A stretch of DNA of 64,000 bases from Schlesneria sphaerica (GCF_044336245.1 NZ_CP172346.1:558001-622000); one strand, 5' to 3'; positions 25,843 to 35,055 are shown, counted from the first letter of the stretch. Numbers and translations: made by a program. Notes: generated by a model from the sequence alone, not told the origin.

Positions 25843-26560
25843 CTTGCCATTCCTCGACAACAAACTGTCCTGCATCAAGTCGGACGTAATACAGCTGATC
25901 GAACCCTTCTTCGAAACTCGGCAATTCCAACTTCTTTGCCGTCGAGCAGATCCCCAGGTCCGGCACTCGTTCTTCCGGACATCGATCGCGGTTTCGTTCC
26001 AGACAGCCATCGATGTGAGACTGAAAGTAAAATCCTACGAGGCGGAATCCGGCTTCCTTGATGGGGCGAATGAACCGGGCACGGTCTTCACGTGTGGGAT
26101 TCGTGTTATCAATCACGAGCCGTTGCCCTGTCTGCAGACCAACCTGCAGGAACTGCCATTCCCGATTGCGGGTCTTGAGCAGGTCGAGGCTGATGCGGGC
26201 GTGGGTACGGAAGAATCGCTCTTTAAAGAACGACGATTTCCCCGAGGCCTGCAGACCGATGAATATCACGGCTTCCATGAACTGAGGCCCCAAAATGGGA
26301 TCGCCCCCCTCCGACGACGGCGCCGGAAAGGGGCACCTGCTCGAACTTTCACCAACGTCACTCTTTGAAAAAAGTCGTGCCGGTTCACGCCGTCGAAAGC
26401 AGCCTGTTGTCAGGCAGCATTTCTTGAACCGCTTGCGGGAGCCACACGGGCAAAGGTCGTTTCTGCCCAGCTTTTCCTCCAGCAGCTTGTCACCGTGCAC
26501 CACCCTCACGCCACGTTTGACCTGCTTTTCAGAAGGGAATCCCCGACGCCGCTTACTCAT
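25832..26560 (-). CDS. SEC-C zinc-motif / P-loop polynucleotide-kinase-like protein
   Basis: This 242-residue protein joins two modules. Residues 31-49 are a SEC-C zinc knuckle (LGRNDLCPCGS followed by FKKCC; Cys37, 39, 48, 49). Residues 96-242 are a P-loop kinase: EAVIFIGLQASGKSSFF (Walker A 102-110), ISLDLLKTR and IDNTNPTREDRARFI. The last two match T4 polynucleotide-kinase-type and AAA_33 kinases, whose Asp acts on a 5'-OH. The start could be ATG 26560 or 26584; an internal ATG just before EAVIF could give a kinase without the zinc motif. It overlaps the Thg1-like gene. The pair could phosphorylate a broken RNA 5' end and then rebuild it; this is inference. Confidence 0.72.
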   Translation of the reverse strand: MSKRRRGFPSEKQVKRGVRVVHGDKLLEEKLGRNDLCPCGSRKRFKKCCLTTGCFRRREPARLFSKSDVGESSSRCPFPAPSSEGGDPILGPQFMEAVIFIGLQASGKSSFFKERFFRTHARISLDLLKTRNREWQFLQVGLQTGQRLVIDNTNPTREDRARFIRPIKEAGFRLVGFYFQSHIDGCLERNRDRCPEERVPDLGICSTAKKLELPSFEEGFDQLYYVRLDAGQFVVEEWQDEV

Positions 26561-26846
26561 CGTCTCGAAAAAACACCTGATCATGAACGTCGTTTGTCAA
26601 CATGCTGCACCTCCGGTTTGTCACGGACGAAAAGCCAATCGAACACCGCCACCGATGTCCACGACACCTCAAACGCCCAGCGTCGACACGGAGAGCCGCC
26701 GACAGGTTCGCAAAGTATTTTGTGATTGCAGAGCAACCCAGCAACGTAATCGATCAAGGCCGACCCATCCAGCGATGTGATGGATCCGGGCGACGCCATC
26801 TTCGGGACACCCGCGCTGCTATCCCCATGTGCCCTTTGGTACGGAT

Positions 26847-27839
26847 TCATTCAAGCACCCGAGGCCGCTGGGAAAGCGGATCAAACCCTTTTCGCATTCG
26901 ATCAATGAAACCTTTCGAATCGTCTGCCCCCAGCACTTTAATCACCGTCAGCGCTCGCCACCCGATCGTGGTTGGACCTGTGAGATCGATATAGGGCTCG
27001 TAGCCGACCGGGGGAGCTGTATTGGGCGCCCTTTGCACCAGCACATTCGCAAAGCGCGAAAGCAACCAGCGATGACCGTGGTATTCTGATGGAAAGTACA
27101 TTTCAACGAGCGAATCATCGTTGTCGGTTGCCAGCAAGTCCTCAATCTGTACTTCCTCTCGGGTATCAAGCATCAGCCCCTCGAGTATTGGACGCAGGTC
27201 CACAATCGCTGCCGGACTGAACTCTCTACAGGCGAGCACGGCGTTTGTCCGAACCAGAACGTCGTCGTCGATCATGAGTCGGGTTAGCACGCCCTTCGCG
27301 GAGAGTTCGTCGGTGTTCCGGGTCGCGACCAGAAAACCGATCCGACGGGCTGCCGCCGAACGAACCAATTCAGAAATATCGACTGCCCCGATCGCCAGCT
27401 CATCTAACCGGGTTTCGGACAAAATGATCGCAGCCCGCATAGCGGCATCCGAATTCGCAACGCTTTTCAAGCTGTTTCGCCCCGCTTCCGGGATGCTCGG
27501 CAGATAATTGGCTGCCAGCAGAAGAGCAGTCTTACGTACCTCGACGTCCTCACATTCCGCCAGACGAAGTGCGCAGTCGAGCTGAGCAGGACCTGCGGTC
27601 ATGAGAGTGGCGGCCACGATTGAATTCGCAAGCCTATCTTTGGACGAATGACAGTGGCCCATTTGAGCAATTTCAAACAACTGCGTCTGCGTCATCTGTA
27701 CAGACCTGAGCTTGCCTTGCGTGGCAAAAAAACGAGTCCCCTGATCCGCCCGTTCTCTCTGATTTCCGCTTTGAGTCTTCGCATTTGACTCGCATCCAAT
27801 CACGACACAAATAACGATAATGAGCGATCTGAGTTTCAT
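26847..27839 (-). CDS. HEAT-repeat-like lipoprotein
   Basis: This 330-residue protein begins MKLRSLIIVICVVIGCESN, a lipoprotein signal with lipobox VIGC, so it is probably membrane-anchored outside the cytoplasm. The remainder is helical with HEAT-like pieces such as CALRLAECEDVEVRKTALLLAA and LMIDDDVLVRTNAVLACRE. HEAT proteins mediate protein contacts. No enzyme motif is seen. The start at 27839 is chosen for the signal sequence. It lies 89 bases downstream of the AbiEii-type gene on the same strand. Confidence 0.7.
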   Translation of the reverse strand: MKLRSLIIVICVVIGCESNAKTQSGNQRERADQGTRFFATQGKLRSVQMTQTQLFEIAQMGHCHSSKDRLANSIVAATLMTAGPAQLDCALRLAECEDVEVRKTALLLAANYLPSIPEAGRNSLKSVANSDAAMRAAIILSETRLDELAIGAVDISELVRSAAARRIGFLVATRNTDELSAKGVLTRLMIDDDVLVRTNAVLACREFSPAAIVDLRPILEGLMLDTREEVQIEDLLATDNDDSLVEMYFPSEYHGHRWLLSRFANVLVQRAPNTAPPVGYEPYIDLTGPTTIGWRALTVIKVLGADDSKGFIDRMRKGFDPLSQRPRVLE

Positions 27840-27928
27840 TCGAGAATCAATCCGGCGTATGGCTCTCAATGGAAAGTCTCGCGCCTTGGAATCATGTCAG
27901 AGTCCGACGACAGATTTTCCTCTCCGGT

Positions 27929-28894
27929 TCAGCGTTTTTTAAAAACAGAGTCGAGAGAGTTTGTAAGACGCTGCTGCCACTCCCCGGCAGTGCCAGTGAC
28001 ATGAGGATGTTCTTTCAAAAACTCATTCCACTCTATCGATTCACTTAGAACTCCTATTTGTTCGATCTGAGTCGGTTCTGCCCCGGCAACGCGAAAGGTC
28101 TCCCGAATAATGTCCACGCTTGCTCCGAATTTTTCGGCGAGCAGCACGGCATCGTACAGATCCTTGCCCATCGGGTAGGAATCTGACGTAAGCCAAAGCA
28201 GTTTCCAGGCAAGCGACTGGTGAGGGCTCACTGCCAACAGTTCCACAGGCGGGAAATCACCAACTGACACGGCAGTGCTGAGTGGCTCAGAGGGAAACTC
28301 TTCTTGAAAAACGAAGTCCATCTGAACGGATCCGTTGTATTTGGAATTGGTATGATTCCACGGGACGACAATGCGGATCCCTGAGGCGCGTTCGTAAGTC
28401 CAGATATCTTCCATCACGTGCGAGTCTGGTGGGACCAGAATCTCGTCGCCGATCGACGCCCCCTCGATCCCCTCGAGGAGATCTGCGATCAGGCGTCGTG
28501 ACTCTTTTCCGTGGGCTTTCCACTCGGCGGGAAGAACGACCCAATCCAGATCGCCGGGACGACGAGCCAGTTCCCCAAACCAACTCACCATCAAGGCACT
28601 GCCGCGCAGCATCAGGTGCGGGCTCCATCGAGACTGACGGACAACGCAGAGCATGTGCTGCAGGACTGCCAGGCGACTGGAATGCCAGATGTCCGCTTCA
28701 AGTCCAGATTCGAAGGCAGGTTCACCTGCCCGATGCGCAGTGAACTGCCTCAATGCCGGATCGAACACAATGGGCCGATTGAGCTCCGGGTTGGCAAGTT
28801 CGATACGGAGAGTGGCTGGGTGGGTCGGACGGTTTGGCTGCTTCGAGGAATTCTTCCTCCCCAGAAAGCGATTCAAGATTTCAAACAGTGACAC
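27929..28894 (-). CDS. AbiEii-type nucleotidyltransferase-like protein
   Basis: This 321-residue protein contains the pattern LMLRGSALMVSWFGELARRPGDLDWVVLP (about residues 92-121), the GS plus D-x-D nucleotidyltransferase core of the AbiEii/AbiGii family. AbiEii is the toxin half of a type IV abortive-infection system, while relatives modify tRNA 3' ends with nucleotides. The usual antitoxin AbiEi (winged helix) is not adjacent. Instead an unrecognised 202-residue gene lies 18 bases upstream on the same strand. A stand-alone or alternative partner role is possible. Confidence 0.65.
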   Translation of the reverse strand: MSLFEILNRFLGRKNSSKQPNRPTHPATLRIELANPELNRPIVFDPALRQFTAHRAGEPAFESGLEADIWHSSRLAVLQHMLCVVRQSRWSPHLMLRGSALMVSWFGELARRPGDLDWVVLPAEWKAHGKESRRLIADLLEGIEGASIGDEILVPPDSHVMEDIWTYERASGIRIVVPWNHTNSKYNGSVQMDFVFQEEFPSEPLSTAVSVGDFPPVELLAVSPHQSLAWKLLWLTSDSYPMGKDLYDAVLLAEKFGASVDIIRETFRVAGAEPTQIEQIGVLSESIEWNEFLKEHPHVTGTAGEWQQRLTNSLDSVFKKR

Positions 28895-28912
28895 GCGGCA
28901 GTCCTTTCAGGA

Positions 28913-29521
28913 TCAGAGCCAGCCTGAGTCGACGGCCAGATTCGAGTCGAAGACGACATACTCTTGTTCCACTTCGGCAATACAGAATCCTGACTCCCGC
29001 AGTCGCTCCAGCAATTGGTTCAGTATCGAGCTGGCGTCGACGCGCCCCAGGCCAAAAACCCTCTGCGTCACGAATCGTTCCGCCGTCCCATCTGCACGTT
29101 GACGCCTGATGTTCTGGGAGAGTCGGGCACCACGTTCTGCCGCCCGCTGCCGCAGCAGATCCACAGCTTCGAAATCCGACAGCACAACTTTGATATGATG
29201 CTCGAAGTACTGAGTCAGGCGGTCGCACGCCTCCGATGTGCACTCAGGAACCTCGTCCCCTTCAATACCCGTTTCAACTTTCACCCGTACCACAGAGAGT
29301 CCCCACCGAGCAATCTCCTGCCCAACCTGCGCGGCGACACGAAGCTGCTCTTCAACGGCCCCCTGTCCCCAGAAAGTGATCATCGGCTGAGACGGTCGTT
29401 CCCCGCCTTCAAGTAAAATGTGGGTCCACTTCATCCGAGACCGAGCGGCCCAATCGCTCACCCTTTCTGCGACTTCAGGACTGCAGGCGTCGACAGTAAT
29501 GTGTGTTTCGTAGCAATCCAT
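28913..29521 (-). CDS. Unknown protein co-encoded with the AbiEii-like gene
   Basis: This 202-residue protein starts MDCYETHITVDACSPEVAERV. It appears to contain two related alpha/beta halves: THILLEGGERPSQPMITFWG in the first and EVEQEYVVFDSN in the last. I do not recognise the family and see no signal peptide or catalytic motif. It lies 18 bases upstream of the nucleotidyltransferase gene on the same strand, so the two are very likely one operon; a regulator or antitoxin is a guess only. Confidence 0.65.
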   Translation of the reverse strand: MDCYETHITVDACSPEVAERVSDWAARSRMKWTHILLEGGERPSQPMITFWGQGAVEEQLRVAAQVGQEIARWGLSVVRVKVETGIEGDEVPECTSEACDRLTQYFEHHIKVVLSDFEAVDLLRQRAAERGARLSQNIRRQRADGTAERFVTQRVFGLGRVDASSILNQLLERLRESGFCIAEVEQEYVVFDSNLAVDSGWL

Positions 29522-30031
29522 GGATTAGGCTGTTCAGTTAACGCTTGCGCGCCTCTCTCAGAACGTTCCGCAGTCCTGCGAGGCTTGTTGAACAGGAAGA
29601 CCGGCTTTCTAAATGTTGATCAACCGTTCAAATGTTACCAAGAATCCCCCGCGGAAGTTCTCATTCTCGCAGCCTAACGGCAAGCCAGTTATTCCTCGGA
29701 GGCCGATGTTTGCAGAGGCAGCTTTTCGTTCGGCGATGCCCCAGCTCAGCACTCTCTCTCAAATCAAAGGTGCATCCATTCAATGTGCCCATTGCCTGCT
29801 TCCGGCGCCTCGTTACGCATCGAATCCCACTACTGCCTGACACGCAGTGATGGGCCAGCACAGTGGCAGTGCGACGCGGTGACAACAGCAAAGAGCCCGG
29901 GATGACATGTATCGACCATTCCGGCTAGCGAAACGAACAACAGCTGCACTCCGGGACTCATTCGCTTGCTGCAATTCGATCTTCGCCGGGCGATGCTGAA
30001 CGAGGAAATGCGGTGCCCCCTACGCCGCTCT
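29522..30031. other. Intergenic gap, nothing recognised
   Basis: About 510 bases lie between the unknown gene starting at 29521 and the ceramidase-like stop at 30032. Short frames exist on the plus strand but none has a ribosome site or protein-like composition. No terminator or repeat stood out. Confidence 0.4.
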
Positions 30032-31471
30032 CTACTGTAGAGTGTCGATCAGCTTCAGCAGTTGCTCGACGATTTTTTCTGATGAATCCAACTGAACGTT
30101 ATTCGTGCCCAGCCAGGTTTCGTAGCCACCGACCGCATGCTGTGCAGGCGTGGGAAGGTAGCCATAGCCCCCATTTGCGAGCGAAATTGTGAACGTGGCC
30201 GGGAAGGGACTTTTTTCTTTGATCTCCAGGCCGATTTCTGCAAAGACTTCAAACGGGATCGAAGTGATCACCTGCTCGCCAATCCGAGCCGCCTGCAACC
30301 TGGCCGAAATCTCTTTCTGTCCATCCATCAGGCTTTTAATCCGGCGAGCATAGACACTTTCCAAACCGTGTCGCCCCGCTTCTCCTTCGGGGCGTGTAAG
30401 GACCGCTGCCACATGCCTGGCAAGTGCTTCATCAGGTTGACGGACCTGCAGAACGAGTTCCGTCTCGGCAAGTTTCAGCGGCACCCAGTCGTGCCACTGC
30501 AGCTTCTTCTCTTCGACGGCCGTTCGTTCGGCAAGTTGAGTTGCCACCTCCGTCATCTTTTCAAATGGTTGATATGCTTTCTTGTTTTTGCCCGAGAAGT
30601 CGACGTTATTCACATCGCCGCTTGTCCCATTGGAATACAGTCCCACAAATCCCGGAACGGGATTTCCTCCATTCAGCAACGTTCCAATCTGATCATTAAA
30701 AACCCCGAAGTAGTCCGCCGAGATGACTCCGCTGGGCACACCTCCCACGTAATGCAGCGAGTAGTTCGCAAGTAGAGAAAGCGGTGTTCCATCCAGTGTC
30801 CTGACACTGATAAAGGAAAACTGGGGATCCACCGGACCGGCTGGTCGAACCAGAGCCGCTGATCCGGCCGGAGGGTTCATGCGAACCTGATCTGTCCCTC
30901 CGATCGGATTCACCAGAAGCGCGGGATCCGAGACGTACCATCTTCGGTTATTGAGGTGAGATGACTCATCAAAGCTCCCCCAGGCAACCCGTACTGGCTG
31001 GACATGACTGCTCGCCTGTTTGACGGCCTCATAAATCCCATTGATGGCCCGCTGCTGGTAAACGTTAAAAAGGGCGTCGCTCTTGAGCATCCAGTCGCCT
31101 GAGGACGTTGCGGAATGCGTGTGCGTTGATGACATGATCAGTCCGACGGGGGGGATCTCGCCATCCTTCGCAATCAGGGCCCGTGCCGCGTCGAAAATCC
31201 CCCGTGGAACATGCACACTGTCGACGATCACAAATGCAAGTCGCGCCTCTCCATTGTCCAGCAGCAGACAACGCGCCGTGATGTCATCATGAATTTGCGT
31301 GGCCGGCGGCATTCCGAAATTGCCGACGATGAGCTCACCCATGTCCGGGTTGATGACGACGCGTGCCGCCCCCGCTTTCAGCTCTTTTCTGGCAGCGGCA
31401 TCAGCACTGCCAAATGCGCCGAAAGTGAATTGTGAGAGAAGCAGACAGAACAGCAACCGGGCGTGTCTCAT
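30032..31471 (-). CDS. Secreted neutral/alkaline ceramidase-like protein
   Basis: This 479-residue protein starts MRHARLLFCLLLSQFTFGAFGSADA, a signal peptide. The domain begins ELKAGAARVVINPDMG, as in neutral non-lysosomal ceramidases. The zinc-site segment MSSTHTHSATSSGDW (about residues 100-115) and LFSFISVRTLDG- and NGTSGDVNN-type segments follow. Members hydrolyse amide bonds in ceramides or, in many bacteria, unknown amides. Full ceramidases are about 650 residues; the C-terminal beta domain seems absent, as in the many planctomycete paralogues. The start at 31471 is chosen for the signal sequence. Confidence 0.8.
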   Translation of the reverse strand: MRHARLLFCLLLSQFTFGAFGSADAAARKELKAGAARVVINPDMGELIVGNFGMPPATQIHDDITARCLLLDNGEARLAFVIVDSVHVPRGIFDAARALIAKDGEIPPVGLIMSSTHTHSATSSGDWMLKSDALFNVYQQRAINGIYEAVKQASSHVQPVRVAWGSFDESSHLNNRRWYVSDPALLVNPIGGTDQVRMNPPAGSAALVRPAGPVDPQFSFISVRTLDGTPLSLLANYSLHYVGGVPSGVISADYFGVFNDQIGTLLNGGNPVPGFVGLYSNGTSGDVNNVDFSGKNKKAYQPFEKMTEVATQLAERTAVEEKKLQWHDWVPLKLAETELVLQVRQPDEALARHVAAVLTRPEGEAGRHGLESVYARRIKSLMDGQKEISARLQAARIGEQVITSIPFEVFAEIGLEIKEKSPFPATFTISLANGGYGYLPTPAQHAVGGYETWLGTNNVQLDSSEKIVEQLLKLIDTLQ

Positions 31472-31828
31472 CGTGGTACTTTCTTTTGAAAGCGGGAACT
31501 TCAATCGTCTTCTGGTCAGTTCGCCATTTGAGCAACACAGTGTCGTGCCGATGGTACACGTCACGTCGTACGTTGAAAACCGGAGGAGTCGCACCGGCCT
31601 GTTCAACACAACGTGCGTCTCTACAGTGCTGGGTGGCCCCGGCGGCCGGATTTCAGGCTAACGGGTTGACTGAGCCGCAAGTAGTTGCCGTCGCAACTGA
31701 CAACGATCAGAATTCCGCCGATGGCAACACCGACGAGTCGTCGTTTTTGGGGCGCAAACCAAAAATTACTGGCAAGGGACGCGGACGGCAGTGGTTGTCA
31801 GCCCCGCGTTCCGACAGCGGACCGCCCG
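31472..31828. other. Intergenic gap, nothing recognised
   Basis: No convincing gene, repeat or terminator was found between the ceramidase-like gene and the small gene at 31829. The minus-strand frame of the ceramidase gene stays open to 31609 but reads as non-protein-like sequence before the signal peptide. Confidence 0.35.
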
Positions 31829-32116
31829 CTAGATTCGGTCCAGCATGCCATGGCCCAGTCGCTCGGCCACTTCCAAGCGGTCACAGAGTTCCATGAGTTG
31901 ATCCATCGTGCGACCAATTCTCATCCGGTTAATCGAACGGCAGACGTCTCCGATCAGCATTTCGAGTTCAAAGGGGGACATCGGAATCAATTCAATGTTT
32001 CTACTGGACTCCACTCGCTGCAGGGCCTTTGCGATCCCCTCAAATGGGTATCCGTGCCGCATCAGGAGTTTGCGTTCGCTGGGGGTCAGTTCGATATCGA
32101 TGGTCTTCGGTTTCAT
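31829..32116 (-). CDS. Small hypothetical protein
   Basis: This 95-residue protein (MKPKTIDIELTPSERKLLMRHG and ending LEVAERLGHGMLDRI) is hydrophilic and helical. LTPSERKLLMRHGYP might form a small DNA- or protein-binding helix pair, but no family is recognised. No strong ribosome site is visible. It could be real because composition and codon use look normal, but it stands alone at the edge of the accessory island. Confidence 0.5.
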   Translation of the reverse strand: MKPKTIDIELTPSERKLLMRHGYPFEGIAKALQRVESSRNIELIPMSPFELEMLIGDVCRSINRMRIGRTMDQLMELCDRLEVAERLGHGMLDRI

Positions 32117-32636
32117 TCCAGTTTAGCTTCAACAGGAAAATCGGGCTCAACGACAAGAAACGGGAGCGGCGTAGAGCATACCCCGGAGAACGTACCCGGG
32201 GGACAGAGCATACCTTCTCGACGCGAAAGAAACCTCACACGAGGCCGCGGAGTGACAACCAACCTCGGTGGAACTCGACACGAATCTATTGTGTTCCGTG
32301 TGACTGACTTTCCCCTTGACCCGGTCCAAAGCATGGAGAACGCTGTTCACATCGAAAACATGAAGTCTCCCCTTGGCTTCTTCCTGAATCACTGCGTTTT
32401 GCAGCGAGCTTAGCCTTGTCGTGGCAACGTCAGTACAGCGAGGTGCGACCTCACAGTTCGCGGGGGTATCAGACCCCGGCGGAGTTCACGCGAACGTGTG
32501 GTCCTTCCGCTACGGCTCCGGAGAAGACGCCTGCGCCTTCGCTCCAGGCCCTCACGTTCAATCCCATACAGAACTGACTCCTATTGCAACTGGTACGGAA
32601 ACCACCGGCGGGTCAGCGGCAATTTCCAGCGTTTCG
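32117..32636. other. Non-coding stretch with several hairpins, left of the IS66 element
   Basis: No gene is supported. At 32440-32495 several inverted repeats lie close together: GAGGT/ACCTC around GCG (32440-32452), GTTCGCG/CGCGAAC (32456-32462, 32489-32495), and nested in the latter GGGGT/ACCCC (32463-32467, 32473-32477). This could be a folded RNA or recombination-associated DNA. Its right end is the IS66 target duplication. Confidence 0.4.
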
Positions 32637-34193
32637 GTAACTGTTAAGCGCACCGGCCCCGGTTCCCGCATGATGGGGACGATTCAGATCGTGACTTGCT
32701 TGGTTCCCGAGGGATGTGGGTGGTTCAAGAGGAGTTCTGACTGACCGGCAGTGGGGTGGGTTGCCGGGCTTGGACAGCACGGATCAACTCAAGTCCGTAT
32801 TGAAGGAACTGACAGCCTTGCTTTTGACATGTCCGAACGATTGATTTGATATTTGCAAAGGCTGTCGCACCCCAATCCGTCCGATTCACTCCTCCGTCGG
32901 CACGCGTGGCGGCGACGCTTCGAATGTCTCGTTCGGCCGGTGTGTTATCTGGGGGGACGTGTGGATGATCTAAAAAGGTAAAGAGTTCATCTGCATACTT
33001 TCGCAATCGCTTGAGTATGCGATTAACATGGGTGTTTGTGCTGATCGTCGTTGCCAGTTCCCCGAAGCGGTCTGAAATCGCATCACATTGTTGAGTATAA
33101 GCCTTCGGCGACAGTTCATCGCGCTGCTTGCCGAGTGCCATTGCCTCTTGAAACAAGGCGATCAGTGGTTCGATGATCCGCTTTGTGCAGATGGCAGGGA
33201 CTTTCTGGCGCAGGTCGTGCAGTTCTCGCAGCAGATGGACCAGGCAGCGCTGCTTGGTCGCTTCCATCGCGTTGTAGGCGGCGTAGAAGTCCGTCACCAA
33301 GACACCGGGCAGCGAGTCTCCCAGTGCCTCGCGAATTACGGCACCGCTTCGAGAATGCCGAATCAGGTAGACGGCAATTTTGGGATTCGAGAAGCACCAG
33401 GCCCAGACGTTTTTGCCATTGATGCGCCAGCCGGTTTCATCGGCGTGAATCAAGTTTTGCTGCCGCAACAGATCGAGCAGATCGGTCACAACGGGAGCAA
33501 ACAGCTTGCCGCCCCAAGCGAGATGTCCCAGTGCTCCTGCCCGACTCAACGGAATTCCCCACCACTGCGACAACAGATCGCAGCTTTTGCCCAGCGAGAT
33601 CCCCAGATGAGCCCGGCAATACAGATTCAGCAGCCTTGCGCGAGGTCCCAGATGACTGCCCGGCAGTTCCAGTTCCGCACGACCCTGGCTGGTTTTTCCG
33701 CAGTCCCGACACTGATACTCATGTCGCCGATAGCGATGGTATTCAGGTTTTGGCTCAGGAATATCAGTGACAAGATGATCATCAAATCGGCCCGTCGGCT
33801 CGATTCGGCGACTGCCGCAGCAGGGGCACGCGTCGAGCACCACCTCGTGACATTCAACTTGACCGGGAGGAATCTCATCGAGCTTCGGCGGATCACGAAA
33901 CACGCCGGGATGCTGCCGAAATGGCTTCTTGCAACGATCCTGCTTCTTGTTTCCCGCAGGCGGCTTGCGATTGGGTTGTGGCTTGTAACCCTGACGGCGA
34001 ACCCGTTCCAGCTCTGCTTCCAATTCCGAGATCCGAGCATCACGCTCCGCAACCTGGGCTTCCAACTTCGCCACGCGATGCAGCAAAGCCGCTACCTGCT
34101 CTTTGAGTAACGCAACATCATCCATGATGCTCAAAATTTACCAAACCCTGGCCACTGGAAAAGCCCAGAATAGCTTAACAGTTACGCGTTTCG
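32629..34193 (-). mobile_element. Complete IS66-family (ISBst12-like) insertion sequence with 8-bp target duplication
   Basis: The element spans 32637-34185. Its ends are the perfect inverted repeat GTAACTGTTAAGC (32637-32649) and GCTTAACAGTTAC (34173-34185), beginning with GTAA as usual for IS66. Both sides carry the same 8-base target duplication, GCGTTTCG (32629-32636 and 34186-34193), the size typical for IS66. The single large gene without tnpA/tnpB fits the ISBst12 subgroup. The intact ends and duplication indicate fairly recent transposition. Confidence 0.93.
32725..34134 (-). CDS. IS66 family transposase (TnpC type)
   Basis: This 469-residue transposase opens with a coiled coil (about residues 5-50), a basic linker and a zinc-binding pair (CPCCGSRR and CRDCGK). 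The DDE core has Asp in LIHADETGW, Asp in LVTDFYAAY, and Glu in DNTPAERDIRS. A C-terminal IS66 tail ends the protein. The reading frame is intact, so the element may still be active. ATG 34125 is an alternative start. Confidence 0.95.
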   Translation of the reverse strand: MSIMDDVALLKEQVAALLHRVAKLEAQVAERDARISELEAELERVRRQGYKPQPNRKPPAGNKKQDRCKKPFRQHPGVFRDPPKLDEIPPGQVECHEVVLDACPCCGSRRIEPTGRFDDHLVTDIPEPKPEYHRYRRHEYQCRDCGKTSQGRAELELPGSHLGPRARLLNLYCRAHLGISLGKSCDLLSQWWGIPLSRAGALGHLAWGGKLFAPVVTDLLDLLRQQNLIHADETGWRINGKNVWAWCFSNPKIAVYLIRHSRSGAVIREALGDSLPGVLVTDFYAAYNAMEATKQRCLVHLLRELHDLRQKVPAICTKRIIEPLIALFQEAMALGKQRDELSPKAYTQQCDAISDRFGELATTISTNTHVNRILKRLRKYADELFTFLDHPHVPPDNTPAERDIRSVAATRADGGVNRTDWGATAFANIKSIVRTCQKQGCQFLQYGLELIRAVQARQPTPLPVSQNSS

Positions 34194-34231
34194 CGGGTCA
34201 TTTGGAACACGTCGTGTCCGCGTTGCCCACT

Positions 34232-34945
34232 TCAACAGACGATCGCTGCGGCCAATTCAAACTGCTCCTGGGTAAAGTACAGCAATAGTTCATCGCTTGC
34301 ACATTCGAAATGCTTCCGCCTTATGTTAGGGTTGTTCACGCCATCAAGAAAGCACTGTTCGTCGTAAAGCCGCGGCCGGCTCACTGTGCACATCGCATTA
34401 TTGATCGCTGATGCCACAAAATTCGCGCTTCGACTAGATGTTGTGACATTCATGACCCAATTGACGACGGACGGCCTCACGAAATTTACTCGATTAACTA
34501 TCTTCGATAATGAATCGTCGCAGAGAATCGCTCCAAATAACAGGTGATCGCGAGATACTGCCCACCTAATACCCAATATGAATTGACTATCAGAGTTAAA
34601 ATTGCCGTCGAGTGGAAATGTGTTCTGTAGTTTCTCGGCGAAATGTTCGAGCGCCAGACTGCAAACCTCACCGCATCCAATCTTATCGATCACAGTGGGC
34701 ACACGTTCCGCGAGAAATTCAAACTTGTAGTCCAAATTTATAGATTCTTCTACGCCCGCGTGACATGCGAACAGCAGTTGCGCAAATACATCAGCCCAGG
34801 CTGTCGATGGGGGATCATCTACAACATCGTCAATCGTAACACTTATAACCTCTGCGGAAGGGCCTGCATATGGCGCGTTTGAGATGACCTTTTCGAACAG
34901 GTACTCAGGGTTGTTTCCAAAAACCATAGTTAAAACGCTCTCCAC
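34232..34945 (-). CDS. Low-GC orphan protein, possible immunity-type protein
   Basis: This protein of up to 237 residues (GTG 34945, or ATG 34927 with GGAG upstream) has no recognised domain. It appears globular with mixed helices and strands. The base composition is clearly more AT-rich than the housekeeping genes, which suggests recent transfer. It lies 39 bases from the IS66 target duplication and on the same strand as the Rhs toxin module further right. Immunity genes commonly accumulate behind Rhs toxins, so that role is a possible but unproven reading. Confidence 0.55.
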   Translation of the reverse strand: MESVLTMVFGNNPEYLFEKVISNAPYAGPSAEVISVTIDDVVDDPPSTAWADVFAQLLFACHAGVEESINLDYKFEFLAERVPTVIDKIGCGEVCSLALEHFAEKLQNTFPLDGNFNSDSQFILGIRWAVSRDHLLFGAILCDDSLSKIVNRVNFVRPSVVNWVMNVTTSSRSANFVASAINNAMCTVSRPRLYDEQCFLDGVNNPNIRRKHFECASDELLLYFTQEQFELAAAIVC

Positions 34946-34987
34946 TCACTAATGCAATCCAACAGTGACACAGCAAAGGGCAAACAT

Positions 34988-34998
34988 GCAGTGTCCCC
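34988..34998. repeat. GCAGTGTCCCC end-type motif
   Basis: GCAGTGTCCCC here is identical to the motif at 37012-37022 at the right side of the RAYT-type element, and is the near-inverse of GGGACACAGC at 35291 and 35540. It may be a right-end remnant of an earlier copy. Confidence 0.4.
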
Positions 34999-35055
34999 GC
35001 GCCCTCGCTGCCTATTCTGTTGACACGTAAAGTGAAAAATACATCTTTTCGCCCT

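Noticed and set aside
33088..34110. Plus-strand 340-codon frame inside the IS66 transposase
   Set aside because: Antisense to an intact transposase with DDE motifs; no motifs of its own.
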